64,000 bases of DNA from Pseudovirgaria hyperparasitica (taxonomy: Eukaryota > Ascomycota > Dothideomycetes > Acrospermales > Acrospermaceae), in assembly GCF_010093815.1 (NCBI RefSeq), contig NW_022985579.1, positions 83,529 to 147,528 on the forward strand, given 5' to 3'. Below the pieces are notes generated by a model. The model was not told the DNA's origin. It saw nothing but the letters and a program-made list of their open reading frames with translations, and did no database searches. The position numbers were made by a program, and so were the translations under genes. Position 1 is the stretch's first letter, and each line of letters begins with the position of its first letter. Of this stretch, positions 44,183 to 56,603 are shown one piece after another.

Positions 44183-44666
44183 ATTATCCCTCCCCTCTAG
44201 AAAGCTACCCTTAGCGACCTAGATCGTTACCTATCCCTATATCTCTATCCTAAGTCTCGTAAGACCTTAGTCGTTCTCCACGCTTTATCTTAGATACTTA
44301 CTAATATTCGCCGATCTAAGATTCATATAAGCGTTTTCCTAATAAACTAGATTTTATCCATCTTAACTTCTTATATAGGTGAGATTGCCTAATTAGGCCT
44401 AGCGTATCACGTGATATGATTAGGTAAGCCCGGGTGCTACCTATATTAAAATCTTTTCTTAGAAATATTCCTTTCTTTAAAAAACTTCTTAACTCTTTAT
44501 AGAGTTTTTTAGATTATTAGGTATATTACCCGATCCTTATAGACATAGATTTATATAGATTTACTACTATTTAGTGCGATTTACGTAATTTACTAATTTT
44601 CGTACCGTCCTTAGCTAGAAATAACATAATTCGCAATAATCCGTATAAATTAATAATAATTATAAT

Positions 44667-45657
44667 ATGGTTTCCCGAAATCTCGACGCTCTAAAGTAAT
44701 TAGCGCGGAAACAGGCGCCTTCGAATAATCCCTATCTTATATACGTTACCGACATGTCGAAAGCCATTAATCTACCCCAACCTAGGCCGGGCTCTAATAA
44801 TCTAGCTATATATTATTATGGTTGTCGCTTTCCGTCGTACATTACTCACGGTAGTACTAAATCTATAATATACGGTACTTACATAACCAAGAAGCGTTAT
44901 TACTTATAGGTATTTAAGTAAGTTCGAAGAACTTTACGTAGATTTACTTATATTAGTATAGATTACTACTAGGCCTCTAGTAACCCCTACTAATAAGGAG
45001 CGTGGTACCACCGATCGCAACGCCTTAGAGAAGGCTTTCTACGAGCTATATACCTAAGGTAAGGGTTACGCCTAGGAGTACGATTCTAATAAGATCCATA
45101 AGGGTTTATCGGAATCTACTATAGCTATTATTACCGCGATTACTAGGTAATATCGTTTTTCTTAAATCGTTATAGATTCTTACTAATATATATTAATCTC
45201 TATAATAGTACTAAAATCTCTGCCACTTCGGACTTCTTTCTACACACCAGCGATATTAAAATTCCTAGAAAAGGTTCTAGTAAAAAGGCTAAGGTTCCTT
45301 CCTCGCGCGTGCTAAAGAGCCGTAAATTTAGGGAAGATGGCTCTGATCTGGAAGTTTCTATACTAACGGTATGTGGTTCTATACCGATCGTTGAATCTTT
45401 TCGCTGATTTATATAATTCTTAGCGTGCCCGCGCCGGTCCGTCCCTCTCCGTCCCGGGTTCCGCCGCTCTATAGGTTTCTATAGAGGAGTTTATAGCTAT
45501 AAGGCGCGCTATATAGAATTTATAGCGTCGGAACGAAAGGCTAGAGACTTATATTATAAAGCTCTATACTATGCTAAACAAGAACTAGCAGAAGGAATTA
45601 GATGTAACCATCGCGGTAATTAGTACTTCTACTCCTACTCCGACTTAATTAGTTTAG
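44667..45657 (+). pseudogene. Antisense accessory gene relic inside the retrotransposon (zinc-finger-like, basic, coiled-coil)
   Basis: On the strand opposite to gag-pol, an ATG at 44667 opens a frame that stays in phase for 234 codons apart from RIP-type stops. It reaches a donor GTATGT at 45369. A 55-nt intron (45369-45423, acceptor CTTAG) leads in phase 0 to a second exon ending at a stop near 45646-45657. The N-terminal part shows paired Tyr/Cys positions (YLIYVTDM; YYYGCRFPS; IYGTYITKK) that read like a Cys-rich finger after Cys-to-Tyr changes. The middle is Lys-rich (RKGSSKKAKVPSS). The end is helical and charged (RRNERLETYIIKLYTMLNKN). It may be nucleic-acid binding (inference). I do not recognise the family. 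It could also be a separate nested insertion. Confidence 0.5.
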
Positions 45658-46169
45658 ATCTATACCGATCGGTACTAATATATCTCTTTTATCTAGCGTT
45701 TTGGTTTTTTCGGTTTCAATTTTAAAGCGATCTTACTTCTTCTAGATAGATTAGTGCGAGTTTATATAGATCTATATAGATCTTTATATTTTCTTTTAGC
45801 TTTCTTAATTTCATCTTTCTTTAATAATAACTTCTTTAATCTCTTTAGTAATCTATACCGATCTATACCGATCGGCACCGATTTTCGATGTCTATTTCTC
45901 TTAGTGAATCATTTTTCTAAGTCTCTTTTTTAGTTAAATTTTTTAAAGTTCTAAGTTTGAACTTTCTAAGGAAGTTCCTCAATTCCTTGGAATATTTTAA
46001 AGATCTATGTCTCTTTCACCTTCTTCCTTTTAGGCGGCCGTCCTCGGCGCCGAACTATACTAAAAAACGTCGAATTACCGTACTTTAGTATAATTCTCTG
46101 CGATTCCGCGGCTTCCTTTGCTAATCGCTACTTATATACTAATATCGCTACTTTACTAATGTTTATTAC

Positions 46170-49100
46170 AGGTTCCCAAGTATCTTCGTTAGGATTATAC
46201 CCTTTCTAACGAATTTTATATAGCCACGTGCTATCTTCGGCACGTTATTAGCCTAGTATCTACTTAACTTCGTAGATATCCGCACCTCCTTACGTAACTA
46301 CTTTATGTAACGTCTATTTAGAACGATCCGGTAACGATAAGGCATGGAATGGCTCGAGAAGCGTAATATAGAACACATTGTGTATCTTTAACGTGGGAGG
46401 GAGTTTTAACTCATACGCCTAGTTATTAATTACACGAGTAACCTTAAATAGACCTATCATCGTGTAGTTAAGCTTCTTCTTCGGCCTGATACTACGAATA
46501 TTTTTGCTATTTAGTAAAACTTTATCTCTAATATTAAAGATCATGGGCTTTCTACCCTTATTATAGTGCGATTTACTATAATCTATAGCATCTTATAATA
46601 ACTTTATAACGTTTCTTTACGTTTAGAATAGTTCTATTATAATCTCCGTCGCCTTAACGTTAGGCTACTCTGATTTATACTAAGTTCCCATGAACTACGC
46701 TTTATGGTTTTAACCGAAGTTTACTTCGAACGGACTTACGTAGGTTAACGTATGTCGGCTATTATTATACGCGAATTCCGCGACATAGACTAACCTTACC
46801 TAGTTATCTTGCTTATAGTTGTAATATGCGCGTAAATACGCCTTAACTATCTAATTCTACCGCTCTATCTACCTATCTGTTTATGGGTGGAACGCGGTGC
46901 TAAGTTTCCGCTTAATTCCTAGTATATAGTAGAAATCCTTCTAAAACTTAGACGTTATCTACGGACCTCTATCCGAAACTATGCCGTTCGGTATACTATA
47001 GAGCCGAACTACGTCACGAAGTAGTATATCTATAAGATCCGGTACTTGGATCGTCTTTCTTATAGGGATATAGTATAACATCTTTATAAATCTATCTAGA
47101 ACTACGAGTAAACTATTATAAACATGCCTAAGATACTTACTTAGGGGTAGATCTATGATAAAATCCATCGATAATTCCTTCCATGCTTCCTTTGGCATAG
47201 GTAATGGCCTTAATTCGCTATATAGCAAGTGTCTATGCACTTTCGTATGCTGGCAAACGTTATACGTTTTTACGTAGTCTTTTATATATTTATAAAGACC
47301 TAGCTAGTCGTACGTCCTTCGGATTAAATCGACCGTCCTTATAACGCCGAAGTGCCCTACTAACGCGTAATCGTACTATTCCCTTAAAACATCGATTCGT
47401 AAGCCGCCTTCCGGCACGTAGAGTCGGCCTTAGAAGTAGATCGCGTCTAATCGTCGTTCCCACCTTAATAACCACGGCGGTTCTATAGCTATTCCCTTTA
47501 TACTTATGACTTTCTTTACTAATATATCGGAATTCTAGGTAGATTTAATTAAGTCTTCGAGGATTTACTCTGTTTCTTAGACGTTAGTTTAGATTACTTA
47601 ATGCCCGCTCTAATTCCCGCGGAGAGTCGCCGAAAGTGTCCTAGCTTCTAGCACTCTATTAGATAACTAGTCTTTTAGTATCCGTAGTATAGCATAGTCT
47701 AAATTACACCGACTATCTACGTTATTCTACGACGATTTCTCGTAATCTTCACGCCGTGATAGAGGATCTACTTTATTCTCTCTTCTAGCTTTATATAAGA
47801 TTTTAAAGTCAAATATTAATATCCACTTAGCCTAACGTACTTATCGGCGATTAAGGACCTTAGTTAACATAAAGTAACGTAGATTTGCGTAATCCGATAA
47901 CAATTCAATCTAATATACGGAGCCTTCTAAATAATATCGCTATTGCTTAAAACTCTCGATAATTATGAGTAGTTCCTGGTCGTGCGTATTATAACGCGTC
48001 TCTACATCCGCCATTTTACGGGAAAAGAAGGCGACCGGGTGCTATTATACCTTGTCTTTCATATCTTTATACAGTTAACTAATAATTCCAGCAATTGCGA
48101 ATCTAGATGCGTCTATTTCGACCCGAATGTGCTTCTCGGGATCGAAATGCCTAAGAATCGGCGTAGTTATAAAGTAATTCTTTAACGATCGGAACGTATC
48201 TCGCGCTTCCGGCGTTAACTATATCTCGACCGACTTAGCTTTGCGCTATGCTCGCCCACCTATGGGGATTTTACCGCCATTCTCTATGAGTTTATTAAGC
48301 GGCGCCGTAATTCATAAGAAACCTATAATAAATTTACGATAATAGTTCACGAAACCTATAAACGTCCTGATTTAACGTATAGTAGTAGGTTCTAGCCATT
48401 CTATAATGGTCTTGACACGCTCTGGCTCCATTTTAAGGCCGCTGTGTGTTATAATAAAGCCGAGAAACCCAACTTCTTATTAGTGAAACTTATATTTAGA
48501 TAACTTTACGTAGAGTTTATGCTATCTTAAACGATTTAGTACCGATTTCACGTGTTCTTCGTGATCCTACATGCTATCGGAGTAAATTAGTATGTTATCG
48601 AGGTAAACTACGTAGATCACATTAAGTAATCCTATAAGTATAGTATTAATGTATCCTTAGAACGCTCCTGGCGCATTTATTAGCCTAAACGGCATAATAG
48701 TATACTTAAAATAACCATATCTAGTCCGAAATGCGGTTTTCCACTTATCTCCGCGACGGATTCGAAGCCGGTAATATATATCTCGCAAATCTAGCTTCGT
48801 AAAGTACTTTGCCTTCGTTAATTAGTCTAAAGATTTACTAACTAACGGTAATAGATAACGATTCTTCTTAGTTACCGTATTTAGTACTCGATAGTCGACG
48901 CATAGATATAAACTTCCGTCTTTCTTCTTCACGAAGAGAATAGGTGCGCCGGCTAATGACGTACTATAATGTATCTAGCCTCTTCCGAGATATTCTTCGA
49001 TATATTTATAAAGAACTTCGAGTTCTAGTCTCGAAAGTAGGTAAAGTAGACTATAAGGGACGTCTACTCCCTCTTCGAGCTTGATCTTTAGCTTATACGG

Positions 49101-51080
49101 TCTATGGTCGGGGAGAAGTAACGCGTCTCCTACCGAAAACACATCCGTGTACTGCGAATATACGTCGGGTAGCGTGTCTTTACCCCGATTATTACTATCC
49201 TCTTCGTCTTCGTCGACGATTAATAGGGATATAAGGTAGATTAGCGATAATCGGGTCCGCACGGCGAGGTTCCATGCCTCCTTACTAATGGTTGCGACTT
49301 GCTAGTATAATTTACCGCGATGTCGACGGAACGTTAATGTCTCCTTCTAAAAATTAAGGATTGGATTTAGACGTTTAAGCTAAGGCATCCCTAGAATCAT
49401 ATTCTATTAGCTAATATTAGCCACGATGAATTTATTAGATATCTACTATTTTATTATCTTTAAGTCATGAACTTCGTAATTCGTTATAGTTTTACCTAAA
49501 GTTCTAACTTTATGTCCATTAACTACGATAGTTCGGCTAACTTTACCGAGATCGTACGATAATCTACACTCCTTGGTAAGAATCGACGAAATATAGTTAT
49601 CTTCTACACTAGTGTCCACGAGGGCCTATATAGTTTTATTACTATTTACTATGGGTAACGATACTTTTAGTAATATTAGGTCTTTACTCGCCGGAAGGCG
49701 CTACGGCTTCTCCTAAGTATATATAATTTAGCTAAGAACGCGGTTAGGTCTCGCGTACTAGCCTATTCTTTTTTCGGATTCTTATAGTTAGGCGAAATAT
49801 ATCCCTTTTCTCTATACTTATAGTAATAAAGTGCGCTATGATCCTACTATTTTGCGATAGGCGTTATATTTAAGCCTATGCCTTATCCTTTTCCGCGTTA
49901 GGAACCACCGCCTTAATTGTTTCGGTGTCCTCTTAACGCGTTTCTACCCCGATTTACGCTCTTCTAGTGTTAATCGCGGTAAGGTTACTCTTGATCGAAC
50001 GTATTCGATCGACCTCGTTTCTAACCCGTGTGGGGTTCGTTAGTTTTACCTAGAGAGCCGCGTTCCTTAAGGATGCGGTAGTGTTCGTTAGCTTTCTCCT
50101 CTAATTCGTATAGATAGTTAAAACTTAATAATACTATTCCTAATCTTTCGTGGATTAACGGGAGTAGTGCTTCGCGAAACTAGAATATACAAATATTTTC
50201 CTATAGTGTAGGGATATTATCCTAGAGGTTTTATAGGTATTATAGTAGTTAAGTAGGTGTCTAGTTCGGTCGTTATACCACGCTTCTTAACTTAGATAGT
50301 GCCTTTCTTTCGCGTTCTCCGTTAGTTCCGAGGGTATTTAGTATAAATATAGCTAAATGTTCCTAGGTTGTCGCCGATAGTGGCTTGACTTCCTTCTATC
50401 TATTCTATTGATCGCGGGATTGTAAACCTAAGTAACGTTCTCCGAATGAAATGCGTTATGCTTCGGTAGAAAAGAGCATAGGGTTATTAAGGAAGTACTT
50501 CTCGCAGTCTCTCTTCCAATCTTTCTACTTCTTTTGGTTCTTCCCTATAAATATAGTCGGATCTTTAGGTTTTAGCACACCTAAGGAAGGAGTAGGGTAA
50601 ATCGGCAACGAAGCGGCCGGGTATACGGTAGATTATCGCAACTCTAATGGTGGGTGAACTAATTCCGCCTAAATTAGTATAGGAAGTCGTCCATCTACTA
50701 TCGTTCCGCGTAGTCTTTTAAGAGACTCGTTAAGTTCTTATCGTTTTACGAGGAGTTTCGCACGTTCGGTCTATTCTTTAAGGATCTATATCTCTCGGGC
50801 TTGATTAGCGATATGCTCCTGTAGTTCGGCGATTAATGGTTGCGATTCCTTGTGTAGCTCTACCACGACTCGTTGTCTAGCTTCCTATCGTAGGAAGTCG
50901 CTTAGTGTATCTACTATTTCCTTATTAGAAAGTTCCGTGATTCGGTCGGACATCTCCACTTCTCTATTAAGAACGGCCGGATTTAATACCGATTATAGAG
51001 AATCCCTATTATTTAATGTAGTGTTACTTGTCCCTATAGTGGATCGTGTCGACCTTCTTAGTTCTAGTTAGACCATCTTA
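46170..51080 (-). pseudogene. Degraded gag-pol of the gypsy element
   Basis: Read on the minus strand. Near 50800-51080 is a gag start region (MSDRITELSNKEIVDTL). Near 49800-49860 is a CCHC knuckle in which the Cys positions are now Tyr (YYKYREKGYISPNY). A protease-like ALVDTS lies near 49610. Reverse transcriptase runs from about 49262 (DHRPYKLKIKLEEG) through the catalytic box now reading YLDN-ILIYS at 48594-48608, where YLDD is expected. The integrase core is at about 47240-46960 (WKELSMDFIIDLP, then VLDRFIK and IVSDRGP). The chromodomain is at 46275-46170 (EVK-stop-ILG ... KGYNPNEDTWEP). Gag-pol looks like one long frame before mutation, but this was not checked codon by codon. Not functional. 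Confidence 0.85.
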
Positions 51081-51110
51081 ACTATAGTACTATATAGGGA
51101 GTAATTCGAA

Positions 51111-51338
51111 TGTAAGAATAGGGTTATTAGATAGTAGTGTAGCCAGATAGAATAATAGGGTGTATTCTATCATAGAACGAATTACTACCGAACCCTTTCG
51201 GTAGGAATCCGAGAGTATATACACAAAGGGACGCCGATCTATCTAGCACGTGACTGTTTACCGCCCTTCACGTCATCTCCTAACCCTGTTAGCTAAGGTA
51301 CGTGCAGGTCGGGTTCTACCTAAGGCTAAGTCCTAACA
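51111..51338 (-). repeat. 5' LTR of the gypsy element
   Basis: 228 bp beginning TGTAAGAATA and ending CTAACA on this strand, the best preserved of the three LTR copies with intact TG...CA ends. Same length as 43955-44182 and 40671-40898. Confidence 0.92.
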
Positions 51339-51343
51339 GTAGG
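51339..51343. repeat. Target-site duplication (right), GTAGG
   Basis: Matches the five bases before the left LTR at 43950-43954, confirming that both LTRs belong to one insertion event. Confidence 0.88.
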
Positions 51344-53561
51344 CGCTTATAATAGACTACTATGTCTAGAAGTAGCGCGTTCTATAATAGAGCCCGGGCT
51401 ATAGCGACCTCTCGCACGTTATTAGAACTAGAAAATATTCCGCGATTACTCGAAGCATCTTTAGCGTCTTATTATCGGGGCCATCCAAGCGTACTAGAAT
51501 CTCTACTACCTCCCGGCTTTAGTCTTTAACGCTAAGACTAAGGCGTGTATTACTCGGCTTCTAGACTACATTACTACGGAACAGCCATCCGGCGAGAGTA
51601 ATAGTAGCTCCGACTCTAAACCCGAGACGAGCGTAACCAACGACTATCGTAGAGTAGAAGGTAATCTTAGCGAGTGGGATCTGGAAACACGTCGGGCAAA
51701 ACTATACGAGGTGTTTAGTATCTAAACCCGCCCTCTTTCTCGCATCGCCTACCTTTATATATAGCTTATTATTGTATTACTACGATAGACGCTATATATA
51801 TACTCATTCGAGGCCGCACTAGTCCTATTATCCGGCCTACTATATGTAGATCGAAACGGGGGCTTCCTTTCACCATAGAACTATACGTCTACTCTATTAG
51901 TACTTATTAAGTTCTCCCGCCTTATTATCCTTGAGTGGGCCATCTAGAAAGTCTTCTATAAGTAAGCGGGTAGTACTATAGATGTCCTCGGATATCTCTC
52001 ACCATTTATTAACTAGTATCTCCTCCGCGGTAGTCGCGGTATAGTTGGATGGTAGATATAACTTAGAGCTTACGGTCTTAAAATCGTGGGTAACACAGCC
52101 ATAGACGCAAAGATATAGTAGGTTAATGATATACTTACGTATAATGCATATATAATTCTAATGAATGTATTTAGAGGGATGGTCTCTAGCTTAATAAATC
52201 GAATAGCGCGAACATTATACACTAATATTCTTCTACTATCTTCTATAGAGAGAGTACTAGTAATCCTATAGTAGTCACTTACGGATAATACGGCTGATAA
52301 CATAATCGGGTATAGCTTCCTTTAGTTAGCGTGCCTCTAGAAGTAGTCCTCATGGTTTAGAAGGCGAGTTAAAAAGGACTAGAATATATAGTTAGCGTTC
52401 TTTACTAGAGGAGAGTTAGATACGTAAAAAGTATAAGACTAGCTTAAATAGATTCGAGTCTTTCTTAGTTAGCTACTTATCCTTATCTATATAATAGCTA
52501 GATAGCCTATACGTGGACTAGAAATCCTAAGTATACGGTACCGTAATACGCGATAGGGTGATATACGTAATATTATTCTTTATAGTAATAAGCTTTACAT
52601 TATAATAAAGTACTATAAAGGGTATACACGTAAAGGAGATATCCGCCTAATTCTTCGATATCTACCGACGGTCGTATATAATATTCTAATATGGTATCTT
52701 TGGTTGGTCATCCTGTGGAAGGAACAACTCGAGAGATTCATAGATCTAACATAGATAGTCGTCCCTACACATATATGGCTATCGCCGTACTAGACTAGCA
52801 AGCGTATAAGCCATGCGATAAGGGAATAGATACATCTTGGTATAGGAGTAGTTAATATAGGTATCGCAGACTATCGTTAAGTCGCGATTGTAATTATAAA
52901 GCGTAAGCTTTAGAAGTACGAGATTAACCATGTAGACGAGGCCGATAAGGATAGTCTATAGGACGAGGACTAGAATCTGGGTACCCGAGATAATAGTCTA
53001 ACCGCTATCCTTAATAAGTAAGCTGGTTATAGTATAAAGATTGTCTAGATCGCGTATAGTTATAATATAAGTAGCCCGTTTAGTGCGGTAAAGATAGTAA
53101 TAGAGAGGTACTTCTAGGTTAGTCGCGCATGGTAGCACGAGATCGGGGTGCCTATGTTCGATAAGGTTACGCCTAGCTAGACGCGAATTTTATAAGCACG
53201 GGCTTATTATTAGGCTATACTCCGGGAGAAGGACCCGTATAAGGCTATTAAGGTCGTACTCCGTAACGAAAACGCTAGAATACGACCCTAATAAGAAAAG
53301 GTATTTACCGGGCTAGTCGAAGGCCGTAGTCCGATACTAGTTATATAGCTAACTACCTTAGGTAAAAGTCTACCTTTCATATTAGCTACGTTAATGGTAC
53401 TAGACGGAGTAATACTAGTTATTATCCCGCTAAAGGCCCTTCGAGATAACCTTATCCGCCGTTATCATAATGGTAGTATTACTATAGAAGTATTCGACCC
53501 TACGCACCCCCCTCACGGGACGTCTATTATTATTATTACGCCCGAGTCTATAAAAGGCGAA

Positions 53562-53593
53562 CTGTTTATATAGTTCATGAACTATATAAACAG
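53562..53593. repeat. Perfect 32-bp palindrome
   Basis: CTGTTTATATAGTTCA is followed immediately by its reverse complement. It lies inside the RecQ relic between the Walker A and DExH regions and could form a cruciform or reflect a small insertion. Confidence 0.9.
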
Positions 53594-54398
53594 CCTAGGA
53601 CTACTCGACCGTGTGATTGTCGATAAGTACCACTATATTATTATTAACGACTAGTTCCGGCCGGCCTTTCGCGACATCCAAATAATGGTCGACCTAGAGG
53701 TGTAGATTATACTCCTAAGTATAACCCTGCCACCTAATAATGAAGTAGGGCTATGGAAAGCTATACGTGTGAACGCTAGAGATATGTTTATCTACCGCAA
53801 AGCCATAACTCGGCCTAATATTACGTATGCGCTTGGGAGCCTATCTAAGAAGGCTCGAGGTACCCGTAGTTAAGCGGAATACGTGCGACGTGTTAGATAG
53901 GGCATTACCGGTAGATGTCTCGTCTTTACGCCTATGGTTATATAAGCTATTAGCCTCGTAGGGGAGCTTAGTTACGATATATACTATCGAGAGAGTATAG
54001 CTAAGGAGTAGGTCCTTAACGGATTCATCGCCGAAGAAGAAGGTATTATAGTTACTATAAACGCTCTCGGCCTAGGTGTTAACCTAGCTGCCATTCGCGT
54101 CGTGATACACTTAGGCGCTCCTTCTTTATTCCTAGACTATATATAAGAAAGCGGCCGGGCCGGTCGCGACTACCTAACGAGAAGCCTCGCCATCTTCGTA
54201 AAGATAGGAGAAGCCACTACTAAGGACGCGATAATACTTACTTATATAAACTAGATAGGGTGTCGTAGGGTGTTCCTAGACGAGTATCTCGACGGGTCGT
54301 TTAGTAGAAAGAGCTGTGACGGGGTTAAAGAGAAGTGCGATATATGCGATCCTACCCTATCGACATTTCTACTATATTTAGAGACCCTCTAGGAGGAT

Positions 54399-54417
54399 CT
54401 AGAATTAGCGATTCTAG
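54399..54417. repeat. Copy of short palindromic motif (CTAGAAT...ATTCTAG)
   Basis: Arms of 7 bp around a 5-base centre; in the RecQ relic frame it reads ELAILDLPS. One of at least nine copies of the core TGGAATCGNCGATTCCAG after C-to-T decay. Confidence 0.6.
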
Positions 54418-55500
54418 ACCTTCCTAGTAGCTCGCCCGTAGGTTCCTTAAACAGTTAACCCGACCTACTCTAGACCGATTAACCGTCGCGCTAGCCGCCT
54501 TATACGTGGAATAAGATAAAACGAGCACGTGTATATAGTAATAGTATAGGCGAGGTAGGAAGACCAGCGAAAGGGCGGGTATTAGAACTTTCTAGTGCGC
54601 GTCTAGACGAAGATTACGTAGGCGAGGACACTTATAATTAACGAATGTTTATATAACAATAGTCTATGAAACTAGTAGCATAAGAACGTCGTCTATAAAA
54701 TAGATAATATATAAGTCTCGTCTAGTTATTATCCGAGTAGAGATAATGGTGGGCTAGTTATTACGATGTATATAGTACTAATAGTAGAGTCTATACTACG
54801 CACTACTTAGATAATAGACGACTTATAGACATGGTTAAGCGTATACTAGCCGACTAAATGCGAAAGAGTAATGTCATGCCTAAATACGTGTACTACTTCA
54901 CCTATTACTAGCTATAAATTCTATGTCCGTGGTAGGAGCCTAGACCGGAGGGATAACTAGGGTTCCGTCGGCTCCCGGGAAATATTAAGTATATATAGAA
55001 ATTCGGTTTATATCGAGCTCTTAGCGTAATAGTAGTCCACCTATCTAGACGATAGGCTACCCGGTTGGAAGGGTTTGGAATTTCGAAAACGGGCTAACTA
55101 CCAATGGTAATAAGAGAAGGTGCATGGGACTCTAGTAAATTAGCCCGTTAGCTATAGCGTAAGCGGCGAGAGGGGGCGTATGAAATTATGAATGCCATTC
55201 TAGAATTTAATTAGGGCACTCCACTAGTTGTAGATGTTAGTCGATAGGGTCGGTGGGATTTATAGTTATTATAGTTTAAGTCTAGAAGTATATAAAGTCT
55301 ATAGAGCATCTTAATACCTATAGGTAACGTCCGTAAGTTAGTGCTCTTAATCCACGTCGCCCTATGTTAAATAGAATATAAAGAGGGAGACGTAAAAAGG
55401 ATTCTCCTAGTAACGTAGTTGCGCATTTAGTATAAGAGTATAAGAACTAGGATCTATAACCTTAACTATAGGGCACCCTATAAACAGCGATTCCTAGAGT

Positions 55501-55744
55501 AGAGGCTGGAATTTCTAACAAAACCGATAGGTTAATTTACTTTACTTGTGACACGTTATGACGTAACGTAAGGAGGTTGTATAATAACACGTGACAAGAC
55601 CCAAAATATATATTTATATATATTATTTCCGTTAACTCTCTCTATCTCTCCTATATCATTTTACTATTTTCTTACGTAATCTCATTTTTTCGACATATAT
55701 ATATTCAACCCACCGATCGCCGTTTATAGACCCTTCTAGAGATC
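55501..55744. promoter_or_regulatory. Probable former promoter of the SNF2 relic
   Basis: About 240 bp of AT-rich sequence with TATATATTTATATATATT near 55605-55625 and a pyrimidine-rich stretch near 55635-55660, ending at the ATG at 55745. The layout resembles other fungal promoters here. Confidence 0.4.
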
Positions 55745-56577
55745 ATGGCTCCTTTTCTTCTAGTTAACATTCAAGCATAAGAGGAAGAAGATGATAATGA
55801 TTTTCTCGATCCGTTTTTAGATACAGCTACTAAAGAGATTCGCGGAACCAGAGTAGCGTTATAGAAGAAATATACCATCTTATCCGCTCTTGTCGTAGGT
55901 AGTAGCTTAATAGGCTATAATTCTAAAGCCATGGAGCGATTTCTTAAGGTCGCTACTATAGAGGAGGAAGTAGGCGAAGTAGGAAAAGGCGCATCTATCG
56001 AGCTAAAGCCGGGAAAAGAGGCTAGACAGGAGCGTAAAAAGGAACCTAGGCTGGAAAAGGACCGTCGCCTTAGTAAGATTGCCTCTAACCTCGGAATTAG
56101 CGTGGTTAAAGCAGCCATTTTATTCTAGGATCCTGAAGTTAACGCCTTACTTAATGAATACTATATAGAGTTCTTTAACCCGCGGATTCTAGAAGGTTTA
56201 CATCCGTTTAGCTAGTTTACTTTAGCTATGGAACTTATTAAAGAAGACCGTGCCTATTACCTTATAGTAACAGCCGCTAGTCGTAGTGAATAGGAAGATT
56301 ACTAGTAGCACGCGTCTCTTATTCTCCGGATAGATCTTAAGCTATCTTCTAATTGTACGAATCCTCTTTCGCGAATGCGTATGTTAGAGAACGATAAATA
56401 TCTTCTATTTAACGATGTACTTAAATACCGACGCCATGCCCGTAACTAAGGGTAAGAATACGAGGATAACTTTCGTATAAAAATTATCTATACTAACGCG
56501 AGGTAGATGTCTATAATGCCTCGGAAAGTTCCTACTAACTAGGTTCCCCCTACTCATCTACTAATTACTCTATAGAC

Positions 56578-56603
56578 CCGTCTAGGATCGACGATTATAG
56601 GCC
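56578..56603. repeat. Copy of short palindromic motif
   Basis: TCTAGGATCGACGATTATAGG; in the SNF2 frame it reads GSTIIGPS. Same core as at 61875 and 61930. Confidence 0.55.

Larger units (their letters stand above)
43955..51338 (-). mobile_element. Complete Ty3/gypsy chromovirus-type LTR retrotransposon, RIP-degraded
   Basis: The element is 7384 bp, bounded by two 228-bp LTRs and a GTAGG duplication, and is transcribed on the minus strand. From its 5' LTR (right side) the order is gag with a zinc knuckle, protease, reverse transcriptase, integrase, chromodomain, then about 2 kb of extra sequence and the 3' LTR. That order (RT before integrase, with chromodomain) is the chromovirus branch of Ty3/gypsy. 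Every coding domain contains stop codons of the CAA/CAG/TGG to TAA/TAG type and Cys-to-Tyr or Asp-to-Asn changes, as expected from RIP. The insertion is inside the helicase gene relic and so is younger than it. Confidence 0.9.
51344..55500 (+). pseudogene. 3' part of degraded OrsD-RecQ helicase gene
   Basis: This continues the relic at 41417-43949. RecQ motifs are readable in one frame. The Walker A region is at 53353-53370 (TTLGKSLPF, with Gly losses). A strand reading VILVIIPLKALRDNL follows. The DExH box is at about 53614-53635, now VIDKYHYI. Motif V-VI lies at about 54055-54170 (INALGLGVNLAAIRVVIHLGAP, broken here as two halves, then DYI-stop-ESGRAGRD). A Cys-rich C-terminus follows (CDGVKEKCDICD near 54310-54350). 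The C-terminal tail appears to run to about 55300-55500. Telomere-linked RecQ helicases of this architecture occur next to chromosome ends in many ascomycetes. Stops are nearly all explained by CAA/CAG/TGG changes. Not functional. Confidence 0.75.

Noticed and set aside
46959-47240. 93-aa ORF as a host gene
   Set aside because: It is the integrase core of the gypsy element (FIIDLP and SDRGP segments).
51070-51110. Primer-binding site next to the 5' LTR
   Set aside because: The sequence after the LTR (TTCGAATTACTCCC on the minus strand) does not begin with the usual TGG; without comparison to tRNAs or a test for self-priming I do not call it.
55931-56128. 65-aa Lys/Glu-rich ORF as a small protein
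   Set aside because: It is the in-frame fragment of the SNF2 relic between two RIP-type stops.
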